Shown in pieces: positions 1-5,564 of a stretch of 6,936 bases of DNA (positions are counted from its first letter, which is position 1; every line of letters starts with the position of its first letter). Made by a program: the position numbers and the translations under genes. The notes under the pieces were generated by a model. The model saw nothing but the letters and a program-made list of their open reading frames with translations, was not told where the DNA came from and did not search any database. The DNA comes from an uncultured Sutterella sp. (GTDB lineage Bacteria; Pseudomonadota; Gammaproteobacteria; Burkholderiales; Burkholderiaceae_F). The stretch is from positions 1 to 6,936 of the forward strand of contig URFF01000077.1 of NCBI GenBank assembly GCA_900546995.1. Direction: 5' to 3'.

Positions 1-22
1 ATTTTTAAAGATTTTTCTTCAA

Positions 23-46
23 AATAAAGACCTTGGTCTGTTTATT
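23..46. other. imperfect dyad in the pstS leader
   Basis: AGACC (28-32) and GGTCT (35-39) form an inverted repeat around a 2-bp centre. It is extended by AATAA (23-27) facing TTATT (42-46) after a 2-nt offset. The 2-bp centre is too tight for a good RNA hairpin and no T-run follows it, so it is not a convincing terminator. It could be a protein-binding site for an upstream divergent gene or for the pst promoter, or it could be chance. Apart from this and the Pho box, I see nothing else in positions 1-248; no coding fragment of an upstream gene is recognisable. Confidence 0.25.
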
Positions 47-148
47 CATGCAATCACCCTACAAATTAAGTGACAAGAGCCAACAAATCAATCTATTTAG
101 AAAAAGGGCATGGGGTATTTTTTCTGTTAAAAACTGAACATCTCTCTT

Positions 149-177
149 ATGTCATAAAAATGTCACAAACCTGTCAC
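149..177 (+). promoter_or_regulatory. Pho box (three PhoB half-sites) upstream of pstS
   Basis: Three 7-bp direct repeats, ATGTCAT (149-155), ATGTCAC (160-166) and CTGTCAC (171-177), are separated by A-rich 4-bp spacers (AAAA, AAAC), so they recur at exactly 11 bp. This matches the known PhoB consensus of CTGTCAT repeats with 4-bp spacers, in which each PhoB dimer binds two consecutive units and the box replaces the -35 element. Three units give one complete box plus an extra half-site. The last unit sits 86 bp before the pstS start codon. A matching -10 is not obvious: CAACAT at 188-193 has the right spacing but only three consensus matches, as expected for an activator-dependent promoter. 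Phosphate-starvation induction of pstSCA by the PhoB encoded at the right edge is a strong inference. Confidence 0.9.
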
Positions 178-248
178 AGGCAATTCACAACATGGGCTCA
201 CAATACGCCTCAAGTTCTAAACGACTTAAATCACAAAAACCCTTTTGT

Positions 249-255
249 AAAGGAA
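249..255 (+). promoter_or_regulatory. pstS ribosome binding site
   Basis: AAAGGAA lies 8 nt before the ATG at 264. It decides the start: an in-frame ATG at 192 would add 24 residues ahead of an otherwise perfect signal peptide and would lie within the promoter region close to the Pho box. Confidence 0.75.
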
Positions 256-263
256 TATTGAAA

Positions 264-1082
264 ATGAAACGTACCTTGATTTCCATGTTGGTTGCTACGA
301 GCATCGGTTTGGCTAGCATTGCTGCTCAAGCCGGTACGGTTGTGGTGAATGGTTCCACGACGGTTTTGCCCGCCATGCAAAAGATCAGCGAAACGTTTAT
401 GAAGAAGAATCCGGATATTCAAGTGTCGATCTCCGGTGGCGGCTCCGGCAACGGTATCAAGGCTTTGATTGAAAAGACGACGGATGTGGCCATGGCCAGC
501 CGTGATATCAAACCCGAAGAAGCTGAAGCTGTTAAGAAGAACGGTGGCGAAGCCAACCGCATCGTGGTCGCCATTGACGCCATTGTTCCGGTTGTACACC
601 CGAATAACAAAGTGGCTGATTTGACGTTGGATCAAATCCGTGACATTTACGCTGGCCGCATCACCAACTGGAAGGATGTCGGCGGTGCTGATGCCCGTAT
701 CACGGTTGTGAGCCGTGACTCTTCTTCCGGCACGTTTGAAACCTGGGAATCCTTGGTGATGAAGGGTGAACGTGTTCAACAACGCGCTTTGTTGCAAGCC
801 TCTAACGGTGCTGTGCTTCAAACGGTTGCCAAGAACCCGAACGCCATCGGTTATGTTGGTTTGGGCTACCTTGTGAAGGATGTCAAGGGCTTGAAGATCG
901 GTGGTATGGAAGCCACGATGAAGACGGCTGAAACTCGTCAATGGCCGCTTTCTCGCGAACTTTACCTCTTCACGAACGGCCAACCGAAGGGCGACACCAA
1001 GACCTTGGTTGATTACGCCTTGTCCGCTGAAGGTCAAGCAACGGTTAAGGAAGTTGGTTTCGTTCCGCTTCCCCGCAAGTAA
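264..1082 (+). CDS. pstS: PstS, periplasmic phosphate-binding protein of the ABC phosphate transporter
   Basis: This 272-residue protein captures inorganic phosphate in the periplasm and delivers it to the PstC/PstA permease. Residues 1-23 are a Sec signal peptide (basic MKR, hydrophobic core, cleavage after AQA). The mature protein opens with the family's phosphate-binding loop NGSTTVLP (29-36). It continues with a glycine-rich SGGGSGNG (57-64), ASRD (78-81) and RDSSSGTFE (151-159), which carries the Arg-Asp and Ser ligands typical of PstS. It has no lipobox cysteine, so it should be soluble. It is markedly shorter than the roughly 346-residue E. coli PstS and resembles the compact PstS class that is widespread outside enterobacteria. 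Its codons are strongly biased (mainly TTG, ACG, CAA), consistent with high expression. It is the first gene of pstSCA and lies downstream of a clear Pho box. The start at 264 is chosen for its Shine-Dalgarno sequence and signal peptide. Confidence 0.95.
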   Translation: MKRTLISMLVATSIGLASIAAQAGTVVVNGSTTVLPAMQKISETFMKKNPDIQVSISGGGSGNGIKALIEKTTDVAMASRDIKPEEAEAVKKNGGEANRIVVAIDAIVPVVHPNNKVADLTLDQIRDIYAGRITNWKDVGGADARITVVSRDSSSGTFETWESLVMKGERVQQRALLQASNGAVLQTVAKNPNAIGYVGLGYLVKDVKGLKIGGMEATMKTAETRQWPLSRELYLFTNGQPKGDTKTLVDYALSAEGQATVKEVGFVPLPRK

Positions 1083-1110
1083 TTTTTCTTAAACCCTTTC
1101 GGTGTTAACT

Positions 1111-1998
1111 ATGGCTCAAGTGTCTGTACGCCGTCGAGAAGGGTTTGAAAAACAATTGGCAGCCATCGCCATGATCTCCATCTTGGCCTTGGCTGCTATT
1201 TTGGTTTTTCTGCTTTCACAAGCATTGCCCTTGTTGAAAGAAGTCCCGTTTCTGACGTTTATGTTCGGTACGGAGTGGTATCCGACCGGACCGGCTCCCG
1301 ACTATGAAATCGGGGCACTGTTGGTGGCAAGCTTAGCAGTTGCCGCCACGACCACGCTTATCTCTCTTCCGATGGGTCTGCTCACGGCTGCTTATTTGGC
1401 TTATTTCGCAAGTCCCCGTGTGCGCAGCATTGTTAAGCCGGCGATTGAATTGTTGGCTGCGTTACCCTCGGTCATTATCGGCTTTTTGGGTATGGTGCTT
1501 TTAGCGCCGTGGTTGCAAAACTCTTTCGGTTTGGATTCCGGTTTGAACTGGCTCAACGCTTCCGTTATGTTGAGCTTGATGTGCATTCCTTTTATTTGCT
1601 CCATTTCTGAGGATGCATTACGGAATGTTCCCTCGGCTTTGGCCGAAGCCAGTCTCGCTTTGGGGGCAACCCGTTGGGAGACACTCTACAAAGTGCAATT
1701 CCGCTATGCGTTAGGTGGTATCGGAACGGCCATCATGTTGGGTATTTCACGTGCATTGGGTGAAACGATGGTGGTGTTGATGGTTGCCGGTGGCGCAGCC
1801 ATTATTCCGGAAAGCCTCTTTGATCCGTTGCGTCCGATGACAGCCTCCATTGCCGCGGAAATGGCTGAAGCGGCAGTCGGTTCAACGCACTACCATGCGT
1901 TGTTCGCAACCGGTCTTGTGCTTTTTGTGACAACTTTCATTTTCAACGCGATGGCCTTCTACTTCACGAAGAAGTTCCAGATCGGCGGTAAACACTAG
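1111..1998 (+). CDS. pstC: PstC, phosphate ABC transporter permease subunit
   Basis: One of the two inner-membrane subunits that form the phosphate channel, 295 residues long (E. coli PstC is slightly longer). About six hydrophobic segments are visible, near residues 15-38, 67-90, 108-132, 150-166, 207-235 and 270-292. The cytoplasmic EAA loop that docks the ATPase is present: AEASLALGA at 178-186, in a segment running to about 204. It is followed by the conserved RALGET signature at 214-219, whose charged residues are important for transport in this family. The start is taken as ATG 1111, with a weak GGTG 6 nt upstream. A GTG at 1102 would add three residues but has no ribosome binding site. 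The gene lies 28 nt after pstS with no hairpin between them, so the two should be co-transcribed. Confidence 0.94.
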   Translation: MAQVSVRRREGFEKQLAAIAMISILALAAILVFLLSQALPLLKEVPFLTFMFGTEWYPTGPAPDYEIGALLVASLAVAATTTLISLPMGLLTAAYLAYFASPRVRSIVKPAIELLAALPSVIIGFLGMVLLAPWLQNSFGLDSGLNWLNASVMLSLMCIPFICSISEDALRNVPSALAEASLALGATRWETLYKVQFRYALGGIGTAIMLGISRALGETMVVLMVAGGAAIIPESLFDPLRPMTASIAAEMAEAAVGSTHYHALFATGLVLFVTTFIFNAMAFYFTKKFQIGGKH

Positions 1999-2001
1999 GA
2001 G
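1997..2001 (+). promoter_or_regulatory. pstA ribosome binding site overlapping the pstC stop codon
   Basis: AGGAG begins inside the pstC TAG stop codon (1996-1998) and lies 7 nt before the pstA ATG. This suggests translational coupling of the two permease subunits, which must be made in equal amounts. Confidence 0.75.
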
Positions 2002-2008
2002 TTCGATA

Positions 2009-2887
2009 ATGAGTACGAAGTTGCGTTCTTCAAGTGGCCGCTATTTCGCTGAGACGATCGGCATCAATTTAATGCGTATCGCAACGGTGATAAATGCCGG
2101 TGTGATTGTGGCCATTTTGTTTTATCTTTTGGATAACGCATTGCCTGCGCTTTCTTGGGAGTTCATTGTTGAACCTCCGAGAGACATGATGACCAAGGGT
2201 GGTGTTTGGCCCTGCATCGTCGGTACTTTCTTTTTAGCTGTCGGGGCAACGGTCATTGCATTACCTCTAGGTGTTGCAACCGCTGTTTATTTGACGGAAT
2301 ACGGTGGTTCAGGTCGATTTGTGAGCGGTGTCAGACTCGCTGTATCCAATCTTTCCGGTGTGCCGTCCGTGATTTTCGGTTTATTCGGTTTGACGTTTTT
2401 CGTCACCTTGTGCGGATTCGGTGTGAGTCTGCTCTCGGGTATTTTGACGTTGGCAGTGCTTGCTTTGCCGATTGTCATTAATACGACGGAAGCCGCATTA
2501 AACCAAGTTCCGCAAGCCTGGCGTGAAGCAAGCCTCGCTTTGGGTGCCAATAAAAAGCAAACGATCTTCAAGATCATTTTGCCGGCGGCTTTGCCCGGTA
2601 TTCTCACCGGTAACATTTTGGCTTTGTCTCGTGTGGCTGGTGAAACCGCGGCCATCATGTACACGGCTGCCGTGTTTTACACACCGAAGATGGGGGATTC
2701 CATTCTTGATCCGGTGATGAGTTTGCCGTACCACATCTACGTGTTGGCGACTTCAAGTGTTAATGTGGATGAGACCCGTCCGTTGCAGTATGCGACAGCG
2801 CTCTTGCTTGTTGTGATGGTACTCGGTCTGAATATGATCGCGTTGGTTATCCGCAATCGCGCTCAAAAGAAGATCGCACGACAATAA
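2009..2887 (+). CDS. pstA: PstA, phosphate ABC transporter permease subunit
   Basis: The second transmembrane subunit of the phosphate importer, 292 residues, close to the family norm. Hydrophobic segments occur near residues 24-44, 69-95, 110-134, 138-158, 197-222 and 261-282. The EAA loop is REASLALGA (172-180), continuing into the IILPAALPGI stretch (189-198) as is typical of ABC importers. RVAGET (208-213) is the counterpart of the PstC RALGET signature. EASLALGA is identical in PstC and PstA, in keeping with their common ancestry. The gene lies 10 nt after pstC with an excellent Shine-Dalgarno sequence. It is the last gene of the operon: a strong terminator follows within 30 nt, and the usual next gene, pstB, is absent. 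Confidence 0.95.
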   Translation: MSTKLRSSSGRYFAETIGINLMRIATVINAGVIVAILFYLLDNALPALSWEFIVEPPRDMMTKGGVWPCIVGTFFLAVGATVIALPLGVATAVYLTEYGGSGRFVSGVRLAVSNLSGVPSVIFGLFGLTFFVTLCGFGVSLLSGILTLAVLALPIVINTTEAALNQVPQAWREASLALGANKKQTIFKIILPAALPGILTGNILALSRVAGETAAIMYTAAVFYTPKMGDSILDPVMSLPYHIYVLATSSVNVDETRPLQYATALLLVVMVLGLNMIALVIRNRAQKKIARQ

Positions 2888-2914
2888 AACGTATCCAATC
2901 GTTTCATTTTTGAC

Positions 2915-2952
2915 AAAAAAGTCCTCTCCGTCACAAACGGCGAGGACTTTTT
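2915..2952. terminator. intrinsic terminator after pstA
   Basis: The inverted repeat GTCCTC-T-CCGT (2921-2931) and ACGG-C-GAGGAC (2937-2947) has a 5-nt loop and one T/C mismatch. It is flanked by an A-run (2915-2920) and a T-run (2948-2952), which lengthen the stem and provide the U-tract. It lies 27 nt after the pstA stop and closes the pstSCA transcript before pepT. The symmetry would allow it to work in both directions. Confidence 0.9.
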
Positions 2953-3010
2953 ACATTGATTTGGCGCTATAGTAGGAAGTGCTGTGTTTATTTAAGTGAT
3001 GTTGAAGAAA

Positions 3011-3017
3011 AAGGAGG
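3011..3017 (+). promoter_or_regulatory. strong pepT ribosome binding site
   Basis: AAGGAGG, a full match to the anti-Shine-Dalgarno, lies 8 nt before the ATG at 3026. It fixes the start there rather than at the in-frame GTG at 2996, which has no such site. The upstream gap (2953-3010) must hold the pepT promoter, but no pair of -35/-10 hexamers with proper spacing is convincing; TATAGT at 2968-2973 is a lone -10-like match. Confidence 0.85.
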
Positions 3018-3025
3018 AAACACCT

Positions 3026-4270
3026 ATGGATCAGCAACAACGTAACCAAGCACTTGTTGAGCGCTTTTTGAGTTATGTAGCCATTTCAAGTCAAAGTGAC
3101 CCCAAGTCAAAAGCGTTGCCAAGTAGTGAATCCCAGTGGGCCATGGCTCGTGTGCTTGAAGCCGGATTAAAGCAATTCGGTTTAAAAGAGGTTGAAGTTG
3201 ATGAACACGCCATTGTGACGGGGTATTTGCCCGGTAATGTCGAAGGTGTTCCTTCCGTGGGGTTTGTTGCCCACATGGACACGGTTGACGTTGGCTTGTC
3301 GCCTGACGTGCATCCTCAAGTGATCACTTATCAGGGTGGTGACGTTTGCTTAAATGCCGAAAAAGATATTTGGATTCGTGTGGCTGACCATCCGGAACTG
3401 GAGCGTTATATCGGTCAAGACATTATCTTTACCGATGGGACCAGCGTTTTAGGTGCCGATAATAAGGCCGGCGTTTCCAACGTGATGCAAATGTTGGAAG
3501 TGATTCTCACCGAAAATCGTCCGCACGGCGATATTCGTGTGGCTTTCGTGCCGGATGAAGAAACCGGCTTGCGCGGTGCGAAAGTTTTGGATTTAAATAA
3601 GTTCAAGGTGGACTTCGCCTACACGATCGATGGCGGTGAGTTGGGTGAACTCGTTTATGAAACGTATAACGCCGGTGAAGCCCATGTCGATATCGAAGGG
3701 GTAACGACTCATCCCTGTGCTGCCAAGGGTGTGTTGGTTAATCCGATTCTGATCGCGACCGATTTGATCGCCAATTTCAGCCGTTTGGAAACGCCGGAAA
3801 ACACCGATGAAAAAGATGGGTATTTCTGGTTTAAGAACATGACCGCTAATCCGGCTCGTGCACATGTTCAAATCAACATTCGCGATTTTGATAATGCCAG
3901 TTACGCGGCACGTAAGGACTATGTCACCCAGGCGGTTGCCTTGATTCAAAAGCGCTATCCGAAGGCAAAGATTCATCTCGATATCGAGGATGTGTATAGC
4001 AACATCTCCGGTGGTTTAACGGAAGATAACCGTTATCCGGTCGATTTGATGTTTGAGGCCTGCAAGGAACTGGGAATCAAGTGTTTTGCCGTTTCGCAGC
4101 GTGGTGGCACGGATGGTTCCGCCTTGACCGCACGCGGTTTGGTGACGCCCAACTATTTCACAGGTTGCCACAATCCGCACGGTTTCGCTGAATTTTTACC
4201 GATTCCGAGCTTTACGGCCTCTTTGGATGTCACGTTGAAGATTATCGAAATCTTGGCTCGTAAGGCTTAA
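3026..4270 (+). CDS. pepT: Peptidase T (tripeptide aminopeptidase), M20 zinc metallopeptidase
   Basis: A cytoplasmic di-zinc aminopeptidase that removes the N-terminal residue from tripeptides. At 414 residues it is close to the 408 of E. coli PepT. All expected M20B residues are visible: H83 and D85 in AHMDTVD (82-88), D145 in GADNKAG (143-149), the catalytic and metal glutamates E178/E179 in PDEETG (176-181), D202 in IDGGELGE (201-208), and H385 in CHNPHG (381-386). H229 in the TTHPCAAKG stretch lies at the start of the lid/dimerisation domain (roughly 210-325), as in PepT. It has no signal peptide. It appears to be a monocistronic gene between two terminators, with no functional link to the phosphate genes; its role is peptide catabolism. 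In enterobacteria pepT is induced anaerobically by FNR, but no complete FNR site is visible here. Confidence 0.95.
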   Translation: MDQQQRNQALVERFLSYVAISSQSDPKSKALPSSESQWAMARVLEAGLKQFGLKEVEVDEHAIVTGYLPGNVEGVPSVGFVAHMDTVDVGLSPDVHPQVITYQGGDVCLNAEKDIWIRVADHPELERYIGQDIIFTDGTSVLGADNKAGVSNVMQMLEVILTENRPHGDIRVAFVPDEETGLRGAKVLDLNKFKVDFAYTIDGGELGELVYETYNAGEAHVDIEGVTTHPCAAKGVLVNPILIATDLIANFSRLETPENTDEKDGYFWFKNMTANPARAHVQINIRDFDNASYAARKDYVTQAVALIQKRYPKAKIHLDIEDVYSNISGGLTEDNRYPVDLMFEACKELGIKCFAVSQRGGTDGSALTARGLVTPNYFTGCHNPHGFAEFLPIPSFTASLDVTLKIIEILARKA

Positions 4271-4273
4271 GCC

Positions 4274-4308
4274 TAAAAACTAAACGGGGCGTTAAAGCCC
4301 CGTTTAGT
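4274..4308. terminator. bidirectional terminator between convergent pepT and ppk2
   Basis: A perfect 12-bp inverted repeat, ACTAAACGGGGC (4279-4290) and GCCCCGTTTAGT (4297-4308), encloses a 6-nt loop. Read on the - strand the stem is followed at once by a T5 run (complement of 4274-4278), making a textbook terminator for ppk2. On the + strand the tail is less U-rich, but the hairpin begins 8 nt after the pepT stop and probably serves both genes. Confidence 0.9.
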
Positions 4309-4324
4309 ATCAAGTGTTAACTCG

Positions 4325-5431
4325 TTATTTTTTCTGAGCCTTGTCTTTTGCCTTTCCTTTTTCTTTGTTTTCGTCCTTTTTCACGATTTTGGAAATATTC
4401 TGAACGACATTGGCTCTGGATAAAATGAGCGGATCGATTTTTCCGATGGCTTCCGCGTCCTTATTGTCGTAGTCAACGACTGAAAGCACATAACGAATCG
4501 CGTTAAGCCGTGCGCGCATCTTATCGTTACTCTTAATGACAATCCAAGGGCTGTCATTGGTATTGGTGCTAAAGAACATCACCTCTTCAGCGCGCGTGTA
4601 ATCATCCCATTTGGAAATGGATGCGATATCAATCGGGGAGAGTTTCCAGCGTTTCAATGGGTCGATTCGGCGGGCTTTGAAGCGCCGATATTGCTCATCT
4701 TGGGTGACCGAGAACCAGAACTTCACCAAAATGGTGTCCGAGCGAATCAGATTTTGTTCAAATTGCGGACACTGACGCAAAAATTCGTAGTATTGCTCCT
4801 CAGTGCAAAATCCCATCACACGTTCGACACCGGCACGGTTGTACCATGAACGGTCAAAGAGGGTAATCTCTCCAGGACTCGGCAAGTGAGCGACATAGCG
4901 TTGGAAATACCATTGCCCCTTTTCTTCTTCCGAGGGTTTGGGTAAAGCCACGATGCGTGCGCCGCGCGGATTTAAGTGTTCCATGAAGCGGCTGATGGTA
5001 CCACCTTTGCCCGCCGCGTCACGTCCTTCAAAAATGATGATGATTTTCTTTCCGTTGGCTTTAACCCAACTTTGCATTTTCAGCAATTCAACTTGCAACC
5101 GGTATAGTTCTTTCTTGTAGCGCTTTTTATCCATCGGGTTTTTATAGGGATAAGGCGCTTTTTCCCAGTTGTCCACGAGTTCGTTTTCATCGCCTCGGTT
5201 CTGGCTTTCGTAATCCTCGTGCAGTTGAGCTTCTTTTAGGAGCAATTTCAGTATCTTGACTTTATCGGCTGGCCGTTCAGTTTTAAGAATGGTTTCCAAG
5301 GCTTCTGCCTGCTTTTTAATCATTTCAGGCGTTAACTGCTGCATTAGTGTCGGGTCTTCTGCCAAACCACTCACATCCCGAGCGGCTTTTAAAACATCAA
5401 CCACTTTTTTATCAAAATCTTTACTGCTCAT
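4325..5431 (-). CDS. ppk2: Polyphosphate kinase 2 (PPK2 family, class I-like)
   Basis: A cytoplasmic P-loop kinase of 368 residues that transfers phosphate between polyphosphate and nucleoside diphosphates; class I enzymes typically regenerate ATP or GTP from polyP. Walker A is GRDAAGKGGT (136-145, K142) and Walker B is ITLFDRSWYNR (189-199, D193). The lid region has the basic RRFKARRIDPLKRWK (249-263), followed by SISKWDDYTRAEE (271-283). The contiguous EHLNPRGAR and GQWYFQRY motifs are typical of single-domain class I PPK2. An N-terminal helical extension of about 90 residues precedes the core. The last 18 residues form a tail with nine lysines. The start is set at MSSK because AAGGA (5441-5445) lies 9 nt upstream; an ATG at 5452 would add seven residues with a poorer site. 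The gene lies downstream of phoR on the same strand, separated by a terminator. Class assignment is from motifs only. Confidence 0.93.
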   Translation of the reverse strand: MSSKDFDKKVVDVLKAARDVSGLAEDPTLMQQLTPEMIKKQAEALETILKTERPADKVKILKLLLKEAQLHEDYESQNRGDENELVDNWEKAPYPYKNPMDKKRYKKELYRLQVELLKMQSWVKANGKKIIIIFEGRDAAGKGGTISRFMEHLNPRGARIVALPKPSEEEKGQWYFQRYVAHLPSPGEITLFDRSWYNRAGVERVMGFCTEEQYYEFLRQCPQFEQNLIRSDTILVKFWFSVTQDEQYRRFKARRIDPLKRWKLSPIDIASISKWDDYTRAEEVMFFSTNTNDSPWIVIKSNDKMRARLNAIRYVLSVVDYDNKDAEAIGKIDPLILSRANVVQNISKIVKKDENKEKGKAKDKAQKK

Positions 5432-5450
5432 AAGGTTCAATCCTTTCTGC

Positions 5451-5480
5451 ATTATTCTTCGGTCAATGTAGCACTTTCAA
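5451..5480 (-). promoter_or_regulatory. candidate sigma-70 promoter for ppk2
   Basis: Read on the - strand, TTGAAA (complement of 5475-5480) and AATAAT (complement of 5451-5456) each match five of six consensus bases and are 18 bp apart. Transcription would begin near 5444, leaving a very short leader that starts about at the Shine-Dalgarno sequence. That would exclude the upstream ATG at 5452 but makes the promoter somewhat doubtful. Confidence 0.35.
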
Positions 5481-5497
5481 AGGACAAAAACATTGCG

Positions 5498-5510
5498 GTT
5501 TGTAACAAAC
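5498..5510. other. perfect 13-bp palindrome upstream of ppk2
   Basis: GTTTGT-A-ACAAAC has 6-bp arms around one base. It lies 17 bp upstream of the candidate ppk2 -35 element and just beyond the phoR terminator. It could be an operator for an unknown regulator. It contains no PhoB-type TGTCA repeats. A short A/T-rich palindrome of this size can also arise by chance. Confidence 0.3.
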
Positions 5511-5546
5511 AAAAAACCGAACCCAAATCGTGTCAGGTTCGGTTTT
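5511..5546 (-). terminator. intrinsic terminator after phoR
   Basis: An 11-bp inverted repeat, AAAACCGAACC (5513-5523) and GGTTCGGTTTT (5536-5546), encloses a 12-nt loop. On the - strand it begins 18 nt after the phoR stop and ends in a T6 run, so it should end the phoBR transcript before ppk2. The A/T symmetry may let it work on the + strand as well. Confidence 0.87.
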
Positions 5547-5564
5547 CGGCCCTCGAAGTGTTGG

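Noticed and set aside
70..261. 63-codon open frame in the pstS leader
   Set aside because: It runs straight across the Pho box, has a GTG start without a ribosome binding site, and its product has no recognisable features.
192..263. In-frame N-terminal extension of PstS starting at ATG 192
   Set aside because: It would lie in the promoter region just after the Pho box, has no Shine-Dalgarno sequence and would bury the signal peptide; ATG 264 has AAAGGAA at proper spacing.
231..1037. Long open frame antisense to pstS
   Set aside because: A 268-residue frame on the - strand that results from the biased codon use of pstS; its product has no domain-like pattern and no ribosome binding site supports it.
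2910..2938. Perfect TTGACA at 2910-2915 as a promoter for pepT
   Set aside because: At 17 bp spacing the -10 position reads ACAAAC (two matches), and the element lies at the base of the pstA terminator.
2956..2973. FNR site or promoter before pepT (TTGAT at 2956-2960, TATAGT at 2968-2973)
   Set aside because: TTGAT has no ATCAA partner at the required spacing, and TTGATT/TATAGT are only 6 bp apart, far too close for a promoter.
5432..5452. ppk2 start at ATG 5452 (seven extra residues)
   Set aside because: The downstream ATG at 5431 has AAGGA at 9 nt, and the candidate promoter -10 overlaps the upstream ATG.
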